Part shown: positions 1-10,076 of the stretch, piece by piece
Layout: the number at the start of each line of letters is the position of its first letter
Position numbering within the stretch: the stretch's first letter is position 1
From: an uncultured Clostridiaceae bacterium
GTDB taxonomy: Bacteria; Bacillota; Clostridia; TANB77; CAG-508
Length of the DNA stretch: 64,000 bases
Assembly: GCA_947647275.1 (NCBI GenBank)
Contig: CANSJQ010000006.1
Coordinates: forward strand, 29,502 to 93,501
Reading direction: 5' to 3'
The notes under the pieces: model-generated
Database searches by the model: none
What the model saw: only the letters and a program-made list of their open reading frames with translations
Told to the model about the DNA's origin: nothing
Translations under genes and position numbers: made by a program

Positions 1-681
1 GATGATGTATCAGGAAAAACATTCTCAATGAGAGATAAAGAAGATGCGCAAGACTACCGCTATTTCCCAGACCCAGACCTAGTAGCAATAAAACTATCAG
101 ATGAATATATAGAAAATATAAAAAATAATCTACCAGAGTTGCCAGAAAGTAGAAAAGCAAGGTATATGAGTGAATTGGGCTTATCAGAAAAAGATAGTAA
201 TTTACTTACAGCATCAAAACACTTATCAAATATGTTTGAAAAAGCATCTGCAATTTGTAAAAATCATAAACTAGTTTCAAACTGGCTATTATCAGATATT
301 TCAAGAATATTAAATGAAAAAGAAATAGAAGCAGACCAAATACCATTTACAGCAGAGCAATTAGCAAAAATGATTACACTAATAGAAAAAGGAACAATAA
401 GTAGTGCAATAGCTAAAAAAGTAGTGGAAGAATTATTCGAAAACCCAAAAGACCCAGAAGAAATAATAAAAGAAAAAGGTTGGATACAAATATCAGATGA
501 AGGAGCTATAAAAGAAGTAGTACAAAAAATAATACAAGCAAACCCACAGTCAGTAGCAGACTTCAAAGCTGGAAAAGACAAAGCAGTAGGCTTCTTAGTA
601 GGGCAAGCAATGAAAGAAACAAAAGGAAAAGCAAACCCACAAATGTTAAATAAAATGTTTATAGAAGAATTAAAGAAATAA
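1..681 (+). CDS. gatB: Asp/Glu-tRNA amidotransferase subunit B, C-terminal part (5' truncated by window)
   Basis: DDVSGKTFSMRDKEDAQDYRYFPDPDL and the C-terminal GatB/YqeY domain; reading frame open from base 1. Confidence 0.95.
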   Translation, partial: DDVSGKTFSMRDKEDAQDYRYFPDPDLVAIKLSDEYIENIKNNLPELPESRKARYMSELGLSEKDSNLLTASKHLSNMFEKASAICKNHKLVSNWLLSDISRILNEKEIEADQIPFTAEQLAKMITLIEKGTISSAIAKKVVEELFENPKDPEEIIKEKGWIQISDEGAIKEVVQKIIQANPQSVADFKAGKDKAVGFLVGQAMKETKGKANPQMLNKMFIEELKK

Positions 682-712
682 ATTAAAATGAGGCAAAGCC
701 TCATTTTAATTT
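680..712. terminator. bidirectional hairpin terminator between gatB and the convergent ORF
   Basis: palindrome aaattaaaatgaggc-aaa-gcctcattttaattt. Confidence 0.75.
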
Positions 713-963
713 ATTTCTTTTTGTACTGTATCAAACCCAATTCCACAAATAAAAAATGCTACTGCAAAACTTAAAGATGTTCTAAATAAAGAAATTCCTA
801 TGTAAAATAAAGTAGGTAAGCTATAAAAAGCTTCATATGTAACTAATATCATACTTGAAAGTATACAAATTATAAAAGAAAAAATAAAACCTACTCTCAT
901 TACTTTAACAACTTTAGCATCTAAATTTCTAACTTTATCTAATAAAATATTTACGAATTTCAT
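706..963 (-). CDS. small two-TM membrane protein, unknown function
   Basis: 85 aa ORF with two hydrophobic segments and an upstream RBS. Confidence 0.6.
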   Translation of the reverse strand: MKFVNILLDKVRNLDAKVVKVMRVGFIFSFIICILSSMILVTYEAFYSLPTLFYIGISLFRTSLSFAVAFFICGIGFDTVQKEIN

Positions 964-1223
964 AAATATACCTCACCTTCTAATATATTATAATTTTATA
1001 TTAACATAAAGCAAATAAAAAAGCAAAGGTAATTTATGGCAGATAATGTCGTAATATGCAGATATCTTTTTATTGAAATATAAACGAAAAAGTATTATAA
1101 TATATAAGATTTTAATTCTTTAATATTTAAAAAATCTTTTAAATATTTTCCAACAAGCAAAAAAATTTAGAAAAGAGGTGAAAAAATAAAAATAAAATGC
1201 TATAATAAGAAAGGAGGAAGTTT

Positions 1224-1481
1224 ATGCCTACAATAAGTATGTTTTATGGTATCGTGATAAGAATGTACTACGACGACCATAATCCACCACATTTTCATGC
1301 ATTCTTTGGTGAGTATGAAGCTATATTTAATTTTGAAGGTGAAAAAATAGATGGAGAGATGCCAAATTCAAAAATAAAGTTAATCACAGCATGGACATTA
1401 ATACATAAAGAAGATTTGATGGCAAACTGGGAACTAGCTAAAGAAAGTGAAAAGTTATATAATATAAATCCTCTAAATTAA
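1224..1481 (+). CDS. DUF4160-family protein
   Basis: MPTISMFYGIVIRMYYDDHNPPHFHAFFGEYEA motif; RBS aaggagg. Confidence 0.8.
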   Translation: MPTISMFYGIVIRMYYDDHNPPHFHAFFGEYEAIFNFEGEKIDGEMPNSKIKLITAWTLIHKEDLMANWELAKESEKLYNINPLN

Positions 1482-1497
1482 TAGAAGGAGAAGAATT

Positions 1498-1734
1498 ATG
1501 AGAAAGATAGTAAATGTAGAAGTTTTAGAAAATTATGAATTATTACTTACTTTTGATAATGATATTAAGAAAATAAAAGACATGAAACCATATTTAGACA
1601 AAGGTGTTTTTGAAAAATTGAAAGATAAAGATGTATTTAACAAAGTAAAAATATCTTTTGGAACTGTTTCATGGGGTGATGATATAGATATGTGTGCGGA
1701 TAGCCTATATGAAACAAGTGAAGAAGTAAAGTAA
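1498..1734 (+). CDS. DUF2442-family protein
   Basis: paired directly downstream of the DUF4160 gene; DUF2442-like length and sequence. Confidence 0.75.
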   Translation: MRKIVNVEVLENYELLLTFDNDIKKIKDMKPYLDKGVFEKLKDKDVFNKVKISFGTVSWGDDIDMCADSLYETSEEVK

Positions 1735-1813
1735 AATAAAAAGCAAATTTAGAAATTTTATTTCTAAATTTGCTTTTATTATTTATAAAAAACTGTGCAC
1801 AATTTTTTATAAT

Positions 1814-2080
1814 TTATGCTTTTACAGCGTTTAATTTTTTAGCTAAATTTGATTTTTTTCTAGCAGCTGTGTTTTTTACTATAACACCTTTTGTACAAGC
1901 TTGGTCTATTTTTTTAGTAGCTTCAGAAAATAATGTTGTAGCTTCTTCTACTTTACCTGCTTCTACAGCTTGTTCGAATTTTTTAACAGCTGTTTTATAA
2001 GCTGATTTAATCATATTATTTTGCATTGTTTTCTTTTCTATGACTTTTGTTCTTTTTATAGCTGATTTAATATTTGGCAT
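1814..2080 (-). CDS. rpsT: 30S ribosomal protein S20
   Basis: [36 protein letters not shown]; basic, 88 aa. Confidence 0.95.
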   Translation of the reverse strand: MPNIKSAIKRTKVIEKKTMQNNMIKSAYKTAVKKFEQAVEAGKVEEATTLFSEATKKIDQACTKGVIVKNTAARKKSNLAKKLNAVKA

Positions 2081-2370
2081 TCTTTAGCACCTCCTCAATC
2101 GTTATTTCTAAATATAGCAAATAAAATTCTACCATAAAAAGATAAAATTTGCAATAGTTTGTGAAAAAATGTATTAAAAAAATTTGAAAAATGGCTAAAA
2201 TACATTACTTACTTCGCGTTAGTGTATAAATAAATTATGTGATTTGTGACCGAAAAGTAAAAAAACATACGAAATTTAAAAAAACATTTGAAAAATTTCC
2301 CAAAACAAGGTATAATATAATTATAACAGAGTAATTTTAACAAAAGACCAAAATGAAGGGAGCGATTTTT

Positions 2371-2907
2371 ATGAACATAAAAATAACAGGAAAAGAACTA
2401 AAAGCAACAGACTCAATAAAAGAGTACGTTGAAAGAAAAATTGAAAGGTTAGAAAAATATTTTGGAGAAGACATCGATGTGTTAGCAACAATAAAAACAG
2501 AAGGAAACGAACAAGTTGCAGAATTACATGTAACTGCAGCAGGAGAAACATTTAGAGCAGTAACAGCACATAGAGATTTATATGCTTCAATAGATAAAGA
2601 CATAGACATTTTAGAAGGACAAATAAGAAAAATGAAAACTAAAAAAGAAAAACAAAATATGTCTGATTCAATAAAATTAAAAGAAACATTAAATAGTGAT
2701 AAAACACAAAATGAAATAGAAGATGAAATAATAAAAACAATATATTACAGTATAAAACCAATGGCACCAGAAGATGCAAAACTAGAACTAGAAGGAAAAC
2801 CAAAAAACAATTTCTTAGCATTTATAAACATAGAAACAGGAAAAGTAAATGTAATATACAGACTAAAAGATAGCAAAAATTTTGGTTTAGTAGAACCAGA
2901 AGCATAA
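2371..2907 (+). CDS. hpf: ribosome hibernation promoting factor, long form
   Basis: MNIKITGKELKATDSIKEYVERKIERLEKYF and C-terminal VNVIYRLKDSKNFGLVEPEA. Confidence 0.92.
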   Translation: MNIKITGKELKATDSIKEYVERKIERLEKYFGEDIDVLATIKTEGNEQVAELHVTAAGETFRAVTAHRDLYASIDKDIDILEGQIRKMKTKKEKQNMSDSIKLKETLNSDKTQNEIEDEIIKTIYYSIKPMAPEDAKLELEGKPKNNFLAFINIETGKVNVIYRLKDSKNFGLVEPEA

Positions 2908-2970
2908 AAAGTAATAAACCAAAAAATAAAGTCTTGCATAGCAAGGCTTTATTTTTTGATTTTAATAAAC

Positions 2971-3165
2971 TTATTTCATTTGGCTTTCAGCTTGTTGTAT
3001 TAATTTTCTAACCATGTTACCACCTATTTTACCAGCATCTCTTGCAGAGATATTTCCGTTGTATCCGTCTTTTAAACTTACACCAACTTCGCTAGCAACT
3101 TCGTGTTTAAATCTGTTAAGAGCTTCTCTAGCTTCTGGAACTACTTTAGAGTTTGAGTTTGTCAT
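2971..3165 (-). CDS. alpha/beta-type small acid-soluble spore protein
   Basis: NSKVVPEAREALNRFKHEVASEVGV...GGNMVRKLI signature. Confidence 0.95.
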   Translation of the reverse strand: MTNSNSKVVPEAREALNRFKHEVASEVGVSLKDGYNGNISARDAGKIGGNMVRKLIQQAESQMK

Positions 3166-3331
3166 TTTCTTTCACCTCCTGAAAATTTTAGATTTCATTA
3201 TATATATTGCTCAAATCACCAAAAAATAAACTGGAAATTTTTTGAAAAAATATAGACATTTTATGTAAAATATAGTAAACTATAAATAGATACTATAAAA
3301 TATTTTTTCTTTTATAATAAGGAGGAAAAGA

Positions 3332-3616
3332 ATGAAAACGAAGAAGATTGGAATCGTTTTAACTGTTAGGGGAGAAAGTTATATAATTGGACATTTGGCA
3401 AAAGCTAAGATCTGCCCAGAACTGGATGAATTTTACCGGATTCAAGTTAATGTAGAAATAGAGGAAATCGTCTTTAAGTTATCTATCGAAGAGGAAACCG
3501 TCGGTGTTATTACAGGAACTCTTGATGATGCTTATGAAGTAGTAGAAGAACTCAAAAAGATTGGTTATGCTATTTCAGAAATGGTACATGATGGAAAAAC
3601 ATATGTAGTTGAATAG
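3332..3616 (+). CDS. hypothetical protein, atypical codon usage, contains an in-frame CGG
   Basis: 94 aa ORF with RBS aaggagg; CGG codon at 3437..3439. Confidence 0.6.
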   Translation: MKTKKIGIVLTVRGESYIIGHLAKAKICPELDEFYRIQVNVEIEEIVFKLSIEEETVGVITGTLDDAYEVVEELKKIGYAISEMVHDGKTYVVE

Positions 3617-3708
3617 TAATAGGAAAGACAGGAACTTGTTTCCTGTCTTTCTTTTTATGTAGAAAGGCAAAAAATAAATTCCTGTTTTTCGACTATTTTT
3701 TAATATAA

Positions 3709-3918
3709 CTATTTACCAGCCATTTGTCTTTCAGCTGTTTCGATTAATTTTCTAACCATGTTACCACCTATTTTACCAGCATCTCTTGAAGTTATATCAC
3801 CATTATAACCTTGTTTTAAGTTAACACCAACTTCGCTAGCAACTTCATATTTGAATTTGTTTAAAGCTTCTCTAGCTTCTGGAACTACTTTAGAGTTTGA
3901 ATTTGTCATTTTTTTCAC
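3709..3918 (-). CDS. alpha/beta-type small acid-soluble spore protein (second copy)
   Basis: near-identical SASP signature to the 2971..3165 gene. Confidence 0.95.
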   Translation of the reverse strand: MKKMTNSNSKVVPEAREALNKFKYEVASEVGVNLKQGYNGDITSRDAGKIGGNMVRKLIETAERQMAGK

Positions 3919-4078
3919 CTCCTAAATGTATATAATTGAAAAACGTAAAAAATGTTTTTCTAATATTAGAATGTTCAAAAAAAGTAAAAATAAACTACCA
4001 ATTTTTTGAAAAATGAAAAATAAAATCGAAATGAATATAAAAATCATAAAAGAGTAAAATAAAAATGAGGTGTTTTTT

Positions 4079-4228
4079 ATGAATGAAGACAAAAAAAGTT
4101 ATGAAGATATAGAAGATACAACAAAATATGGAGAATTTATTTCATCATATTTTGCATGGACTACTTTAGAAAAGCAAAAACAAACTGCAAAAGAGATGGA
4201 TAGAATGACAAAAGTAAAAGAGCCTTAA
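4079..4228 (+). CDS. small acidic hypothetical protein, 49 aa
   Basis: MNEDKKSYEDIEDTTKYGEFISSYFAWTTLEKQKQTAKEMDRMTKVKEP*. Confidence 0.4.
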   Translation: MNEDKKSYEDIEDTTKYGEFISSYFAWTTLEKQKQTAKEMDRMTKVKEP

Positions 4229-4440
4229 AATAAAAAGGCCCTTTCCAAGTTTTAATAAAGATTTAATTATACCATAATAATTCCTCGCTTATTAAATACT
4301 ATACTTAAATTACTACTAATATTATAATAGATAAAAAGAAAAATGTAAATATAATTTAAAAAAACTATTGACATAAACTTAAAAAAGTATATAATATAAT
4401 TATAGGTCAAAGAAAGTCAAAGTAAAAGAGGTAATAAAAT

Positions 4441-4891
4441 ATGAGAATATCAGATATAATAGAAGATTTTATAAAAGATTTATTTACAGAAGAAGATGAA
4501 TATATAGAAATACAAAGGAATGATTTAGCCCAGCAATTTAATTGTGTACCATCACAAATAAACTATGTAATATCAACTAGGTTTAAACCATCGCAAGGCT
4601 ATTATGTAGAAAGTAAGCGTGGAGGTCGGCGGGCATATAAGAATAAAAAAAATAAATGTAACAAAAAGCAATTATTTTATGCACATAATAAATAGTATAG
4701 AAGAATACTTATCAAGTCAGGAGGCAGATATATTTATTAGTAATTTTTTATCTTATAACATGATAAATGAGAGTCAAGCAAAGTTATTAAAAGTAGCAAC
4801 AAGCGACAATATACTAACAATACCACAACCTACGAGAGACCAAATACGAGCAAAAATATTTAAAAATATGTTAATAAACTTAATTGATTAA
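4441..4891 (+). CDS. ctsR: transcriptional repressor CtsR, reconstructed by skipping C4627 at an in-frame CGG
   Basis: ORFs 4441..4695 and 4619..4891 join as ...ESKRGG(C)GGHIRIKKI..., 149 aa; followed by mcsA, mcsB, clpC. Confidence 0.9.
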
Positions 4892-4978
4892 AAACTGGAA
4901 ATTAGGATTGTAGGGGCGATTATTAATCGTCCGATCTTTCTACAAAATTACCTAAACTTCCAAAAAGGAGAGATAATT

Positions 4979-5542
4979 ATGAAATGTCAAAATTGTGGAG
5001 AAAACGAAGCAAATGTAAAATACACACAAATAATAAATGGAGTAAAAAAGCAAATGTCGTTATGCGATAAATGTGCCCAAAATCTAGGAATAGATGATAT
5101 GGAATTTAATATGCCAATTAATTTTTCAAGTTTTTTAGGAGATGTATTCGACATATATGAAGACACTTTAACAGAAATTATAAAACCAAAAACATTAACA
5201 TGTGATAGATGCAATATGACATATGACGAATTTTTACAAACAGGTAAATTTGGTTGTGAAGAATGTTATGAAGTATTTAAAACAAAATTAGACCAAATAC
5301 TAAAAAATATACATGGAGCAAATAGACATGTTGGAAGAATTGGAAATTTTATGGAAGGTTATGAAAAATCTCAAATTGTAGATAACTATAAAAATGATAA
5401 AATAAATGAGCAAAATGTAAAAGAAGAAAAACAACAAAAGTCAAAATTAGAAGAGCTACAAGAAAGACTAAAACAAGAAATAAGAGAAGAACGCTACGAA
5501 GACGCAGCAAAAACAAGAGATGAAATCAAAAAAATTAAATAA
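4979..5542 (+). CDS. mcsA: McsA, zinc-binding activator of McsB, with UVR motif
   Basis: CxxC motifs (MKCQNCGENEA, CDRCN, CEEC) and C-terminal UVR motif; operon position. Confidence 0.92.
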   Translation: MKCQNCGENEANVKYTQIINGVKKQMSLCDKCAQNLGIDDMEFNMPINFSSFLGDVFDIYEDTLTEIIKPKTLTCDRCNMTYDEFLQTGKFGCEECYEVFKTKLDQILKNIHGANRHVGRIGNFMEGYEKSQIVDNYKNDKINEQNVKEEKQQKSKLEELQERLKQEIREERYEDAAKTRDEIKKIK

Positions 5543-5671
5543 AAATTATAGGTAAGAAGTTGAAAATAGATTGTAGGGGTCATGGCTTCGGAGACCCGAG
5601 CTTCGAAGAAATAACCCTAAAATCCAACCTCCAACTTCTAACTTTTAATTTCTATACGGGGAGGTAAAAAA

Positions 5672-6694
5672 ATGAACTGGTATTTAGATAACGGAAAAGA
5701 ATCTGACGTAGTAGTTAGCACAAGAATTAGGCTAGCAAGAAATATAAAAGGAATTCCATTTCAACTTAAACTTAATAAAGAACAAAAAAATGAATTATTA
5801 GAAAAAGTAAAATATATAACTCCTAGTTTAGGCTATGGACTTAAATATTTTAAACTAAAAGATATAGACACAATTACAAAACTATCATTAGTAGAAAAGC
5901 ACATAATTAGTCCAGAAATAATATCTGACAAAAATGAAGAGACATCAGCAATATTAATTAATGATGAAGAAAATATTTGCATAATGATAAATGAAGAAGA
6001 CCATATAAGAATTCAAGTATTCGGTAGTGGTTTGGAACTTAAAAATACAATGAATTTAGCAAAAGAAATAGATAAAAAATTAGATAAATTATTACATTTT
6101 TCATCAAATAAAGAATATGGATATCTAACATCTTGTCCAACAAATGTAGGAAGTGGACTTAGGGCATCTGTAATGGTACATCTGCCAGCACTAAAACTAA
6201 CAGGAAACATATCAAAAATATTACATATAATTCACAATTTTGGAATGACAATTAGAGGAATATATGGAGAAGAAAGTGAAAGTAAAGGAGATATGTATCA
6301 AATTTCTAACAATCAAACATTAGGAATATCAGAAGATGAAATTATTAATAATTTAGAAAATATAACTAAGAAAGTAATGGAGCAAGAACGTCTAGCAAGA
6401 AAATATTTAGTAAAAGAAAAAATAGAACTAGAAGATAAAGTATATAGGTCATATGGAACACTTACAAATGCAGTAAAAATAAGCTCAGACGAATGCATAA
6501 AGCTACTTTCAGATGTTAAGTTAGGAACAGACTTAGGAATAATGACAGAATTAACAGATAAAAAAATAAAAGAGCTAGAACTATATACAAAACCATCAAA
6601 CTTACAAAAGAAATTAGGAAATATAATAAATGCATATGATAGAGATATAGAAAGAGCAAAAATGATAAAGCAAATTATAAAAAATGGGGAATAG
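5672..6694 (+). CDS. mcsB: protein arginine kinase McsB
   Basis: phosphagen-kinase-like VVVSTRIRLARNIKGIPFQ, NVGSGLRASVMVHLPAL. Confidence 0.95.
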   Translation: MNWYLDNGKESDVVVSTRIRLARNIKGIPFQLKLNKEQKNELLEKVKYITPSLGYGLKYFKLKDIDTITKLSLVEKHIISPEIISDKNEETSAILINDEENICIMINEEDHIRIQVFGSGLELKNTMNLAKEIDKKLDKLLHFSSNKEYGYLTSCPTNVGSGLRASVMVHLPALKLTGNISKILHIIHNFGMTIRGIYGEESESKGDMYQISNNQTLGISEDEIINNLENITKKVMEQERLARKYLVKEKIELEDKVYRSYGTLTNAVKISSDECIKLLSDVKLGTDLGIMTELTDKKIKELELYTKPSNLQKKLGNIINAYDRDIERAKMIKQIIKNGE

Positions 6695-6707
6695 GAAAGG
6701 AGAAAAA

Positions 6708-9167
6708 ATGACATATAAATTTACAAAAAGAGCTGAGAAAGCAATTGAAATTGCAAATAATATAGTAGGGACTCTAGGACATAATTATATAGGTACAGAG
6801 CATCTTTTGTATGGTTTAGTAAAAGAGGGCGCTGGAATTGCAAGTAAAGTATTAGAAAATCAAGGTGTTACACCAGAAAAAGTAATGGTAGAAATAGAAA
6901 ACCTTATAGGTGTAAATCAAGATAGTGCAAGTGAAATTAATACTGCAATTGGTTTTACACCTAGAACTAAAAGAGTAATTGAAACAGCTTTTAGAGAGGC
7001 TAAAAAACAAGGGAACGATTATATAGGAACAGAACATTTATTAATAGGCATTATGAAAGAGGGAGATAGTGTAGCAGTAAGAATAATGCTTGATTTAAAT
7101 GTAGATCCTCAAAAATTATACAATGAAATTTTAAAGGTTTTAAATGAAGATGATATAACTTCAAACAATGGTAAAAGCTCAAGCTACAGTCCAAAAGGAA
7201 GCTATAATCAAACTACTACTTTAAACCAATATGGAACAGATTTGACTAAAAAAGCTGAGGAAGGAAAATTAGATCCTGTAATAGGTAGAAAAGATGAAAT
7301 AGAAAGAGTTATACAAATACTTTCAAGAAGAAATAAGAATAATCCATGCTTAATAGGTGAGCCTGGAGTTGGTAAAACAGCAGTAGTTGAAGGTTTAGCT
7401 CAAAAAATAGTAGTAGGTGATGTACCAGAATTACTAAAAGATAAAAGAGTAGTAACTTTAGATATATCAGGAATGGTTGCAGGAGCTAAATATAGAGGAG
7501 ACTTTGAAGATAGAATAAAGAAGGTTTTAAATGAAGTAAAAAAAGCAGGAGATGTTATTTTATTTATTGATGAAATACATACTATTGTTGGAGCTGGCTC
7601 AGCAGAAGGAGCAGTAGATGCTGCAAATATTTTAAAACCACTTTTAGCAAGAGGAGAAATAAAAGTAGTAGGAGCAACTACACTAAATGAATATAGAAAA
7701 TATATTGAAAAAGATAGTGCATTAGAACGAAGATTTAGCCCAGTAAATGTTGGGGAGCCAACTGCTGAAGATACTATAAAAATATTAGAAGGTATTAGAG
7801 ATAAATATGAAGCACATCATAATGTGAAAATTACTGAAGAAGCAATTAAATCAGCAGTAGAACTTTCAGTAAGATATATAAATGATAGGTTTTTGCCAGA
7901 TAAAGCAATAGATTTAATAGACGAGGCAGCTTCTAAAATTAGAATGAAAGCATATACACAACCAGAGTCAATAAAAAATATAGAAGAAAAAATAGAAAAA
8001 ATAGAAAAAGAAAAAGTAGATAGTGTTCACATGCAAGACTTTGAAAAGGCAGCAAAATTAAGAGATGATAAAAAAGAATTAGAAGAAAAATTAGAAAAAG
8101 AAAAGAAAAAGTGGGAAAGTAAAAATAGTAAATCTATAATTACACTTACTGAAGAAGATATTGCAGAAGTAATTGCTAGTTGGACTAGAATACCTGTAAA
8201 AAAATTAACTCAGGATGAAAATGAGAAACTTAAAAATCTTGAAAAAACATTACATGAAAGGGTAATAGGTCAAAATGAAGCAGTAGAAGCAGTAAGCAAA
8301 GCAATAAGAAGAGGAAGAGTAGGTTTAAAGGACCCAAACAGACCAATAGGTTCATTCCTATTTTTAGGTCCAACAGGTGTAGGAAAAACAGAGCTTTCAA
8401 AAGCATTAGCAGAAAGCTTATTTGGAAAAGAAGATTCAATGATAAGAATAGATATGTCGGAATATATGGAAGGACATAGTGTTTCAAAATTAATTGGTTC
8501 ACCTCCCGGATATGTAGGTTTTGACGAAGGCGGACAATTAACAGAAAAAATAAGAAGAAACCCATATTCAGTAATATTATTTGACGAAATAGAAAAAGCT
8601 CACCCAGATGTTATGAATATGCTACTTCAAATATTAGATGACGGAAGACTTACGGACAGTAATGGAAGAACAGTTAACTTTAAAAACACAGTAATTATAA
8701 TGACTTCAAACATAGGCGCAAGATTAATAACAGATAAAAAATCATTAGGATTTGGCGGAACAAATAATACAAATGAAGAGTTTAAAAAGGAATATGAAAA
8801 CACAAAAAAAGATGTTTTAGCAGAACTCAAGAAAGAATTTAGGCCAGAATTCATAAACCGTATTGACGAAATAATAGTATTCCACAAATTACAAAATGAA
8901 GAAATAAAACAAATTATAGATATAATGCTTTCGCAAGTTACAAAACGTTTAAAAGAGCAAAATATAGAAATAGAAATTAGTGAAGAAGTAAAAGACAAAA
9001 TACTAGAAAATGGAGTAGACACAAACTTCGGAGCACGCCCATTAAAAAGAGCAATACGAAATATGCTAGAAGACAAAATTGCAGAAGCAATATTAGACGG
9101 AAAAATAAGAAAAGCTAAAAAAGCAAAAGTAGAATTAAATGAGGAAAAAGAAATAATAATAAAATAA
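6708..9167 (+). CDS. clpC: ATP-dependent Clp protease ATPase subunit ClpC
   Basis: two Walker A sites (GEPGVGKTAVVEGLA, GPTGVGKTELSKALA), Clp-N repeats, UVR motif. Confidence 0.97.
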   Translation: MTYKFTKRAEKAIEIANNIVGTLGHNYIGTEHLLYGLVKEGAGIASKVLENQGVTPEKVMVEIENLIGVNQDSASEINTAIGFTPRTKRVIETAFREAKKQGNDYIGTEHLLIGIMKEGDSVAVRIMLDLNVDPQKLYNEILKVLNEDDITSNNGKSSSYSPKGSYNQTTTLNQYGTDLTKKAEEGKLDPVIGRKDEIERVIQILSRRNKNNPCLIGEPGVGKTAVVEGLAQKIVVGDVPELLKDKRVVTLDISGMVAGAKYRGDFEDRIKKVLNEVKKAGDVILFIDEIHTIVGAGSAEGAVDAANILKPLLARGEIKVVGATTLNEYRKYIEKDSALERRFSPVNVGEPTAEDTIKILEGIRDKYEAHHNVKITEEAIKSAVELSVRYINDRFLPDKAIDLIDEAASKIRMKAYTQPESIKNIEEKIEKIEKEKVDSVHMQDFEKAAKLRDDKKELEEKLEKEKKKWESKNSKSIITLTEEDIAEVIASWTRIPVKKLTQDENEKLKNLEKTLHERVIGQNEAVEAVSKAIRRGRVGLKDPNRPIGSFLFLGPTGVGKTELSKALAESLFGKEDSMIRIDMSEYMEGHSVSKLIGSPPGYVGFDEGGQLTEKIRRNPYSVILFDEIEKAHPDVMNMLLQILDDGRLTDSNGRTVNFKNTVIIMTSNIGARLITDKKSLGFGGTNNTNEEFKKEYENTKKDVLAELKKEFRPEFINRIDEIIVFHKLQNEEIKQIIDIMLSQVTKRLKEQNIEIEISEEVKDKILENGVDTNFGARPLKRAIRNMLEDKIAEAILDGKIRKAKKAKVELNEEKEIIIK

Positions 9168-9194
9168 CAAAAAAACTGGGCATTGCCCAGTTTT

Positions 9195-9377
9195 TTATTC
9201 CTTTAATTTATAGGTAACTTGCCATCCAAAATATCCATTTGATATATTTATAATACTGTATTTACTATGATCAAATGATTCAATAAAATCTAAATATTCT
9301 TTAGTTGAAGTATTTTCATAACAAAGTGTTTTGCCAGTTGAACTTTTTGTAATCTTAGAATTAGAGAATAAACCCAT
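9195..9377 (-). CDS. small hypothetical protein
   Basis: 60 aa ORF MGLFSNSKITKSSTGKTLCYENTS... Confidence 0.4.
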   Translation of the reverse strand: MGLFSNSKITKSSTGKTLCYENTSTKEYLDFIESFDHSKYSIINISNGYFGWQVTYKLKE

Positions 9378-9540
9378 AAGCAATCCCTCCATATAAAGTA
9401 TTCACTATTATATTTACAGTTACATAATACTAAATATATTATACAATATTTTCTATAAAAAAGCAATCAGCAACAAATCAAATTTTGTGTTAAATTATTT
9501 AATTATATGTTACAATTCACAGCCAATATTAAATATATAT

Positions 9541-9571
9541 GTAGGGGTCGCCCATGGGTGCGACCCCTACA
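9541..9571. repeat. palindrome gtaggggtcgc-ccatgggt-gcgacccctac (GTAGGGG family)
   Basis: inverted arms; related sequences at about 4908, 5573 and 30119. Confidence 0.6.
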
Positions 9572-9679
9572 ATACATATTTTATATCGATTATGAATTGT
9601 AACAATTATATAAATTAAAATTATTTTGAAATTTAATAAAACAAAAGAGGCAAAGTAACACTTTGCCCCTTTAACTAGT

Positions 9680-9985
9680 TTAACATTCGTAAAACGGATA
9701 TACCTCAAAAACCATAGATTCACAAACATGTTCAATACCTTCAATAGAATAATGGAAGACAGCTTCTTGTTTGGACATAGCATCTTTAAATGTATAGTGT
9801 AATTTAAAAATACTACAACGATGTCCATCTTTATATCTTACATAGCCTTTCCATTCAACAGGTATAGGTTCAGCTTCTGTTGATAAATGCAAATGCACAT
9901 CATGTATCCAACCATGCTCCCGTATTTTTATTTCAAAGATAGTAGGAATGTTTGTGTAAGTATCTTCTACGTTTCTCATAAACAT
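9680..9985 (-). CDS. hypothetical protein, contains an in-frame CGG
   Basis: 101 aa ORF with upstream aggaggt; CGG at complement 9920..9922. Confidence 0.6.
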   Translation of the reverse strand: MFMRNVEDTYTNIPTIFEIKIREHGWIHDVHLHLSTEAEPIPVEWKGYVRYKDGHRCSIFKLHYTFKDAMSKQEAVFHYSIEGIEHVCESMVFEVYPFYEC

Positions 9986-10076
9986 ACCTCCTTTTCAATT
10001 GAAAAAGATTAGCTAACGTTATTAATATAATTATAATTTAATATGCAGAATATGTCAACAAATATCGAAAAATGAA

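Noticed and set aside
264-704. Long antisense ORFs (e.g. 264..704 -, 8230..8565 -, 8627..9076 -, 32835..33299 -, 34521..35264 -, 39584..40156 -)
   Set aside because: Mirror images of AT-rich sense genes, with Leu/Phe/Ser-rich low-complexity translations and no RBS; they overlap well-supported genes.
1690-1702. CGG in the DUF2442 gene (gtgcggat) as a further frameshift site
   Set aside because: Out of frame (gcg gat); the ORF is intact.
2971-3918. SASP pair as a recent tandem duplication of special interest
   Set aside because: Multiple alpha/beta SASP paralogues are normal in spore formers.
8450-9110. CGG trinucleotides in clpC (tcggaa, cccgga, ggcgga, gacgga, ttcgga)
   Set aside because: All span codon boundaries, so they are not CGG codons; used as negative controls.
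9529-9828. Minus ORF overlapping the 9680..9985 gene
   Set aside because: Covers the palindromic repeat and lacks a plausible RBS; the 9680..9985 frame is better supported.
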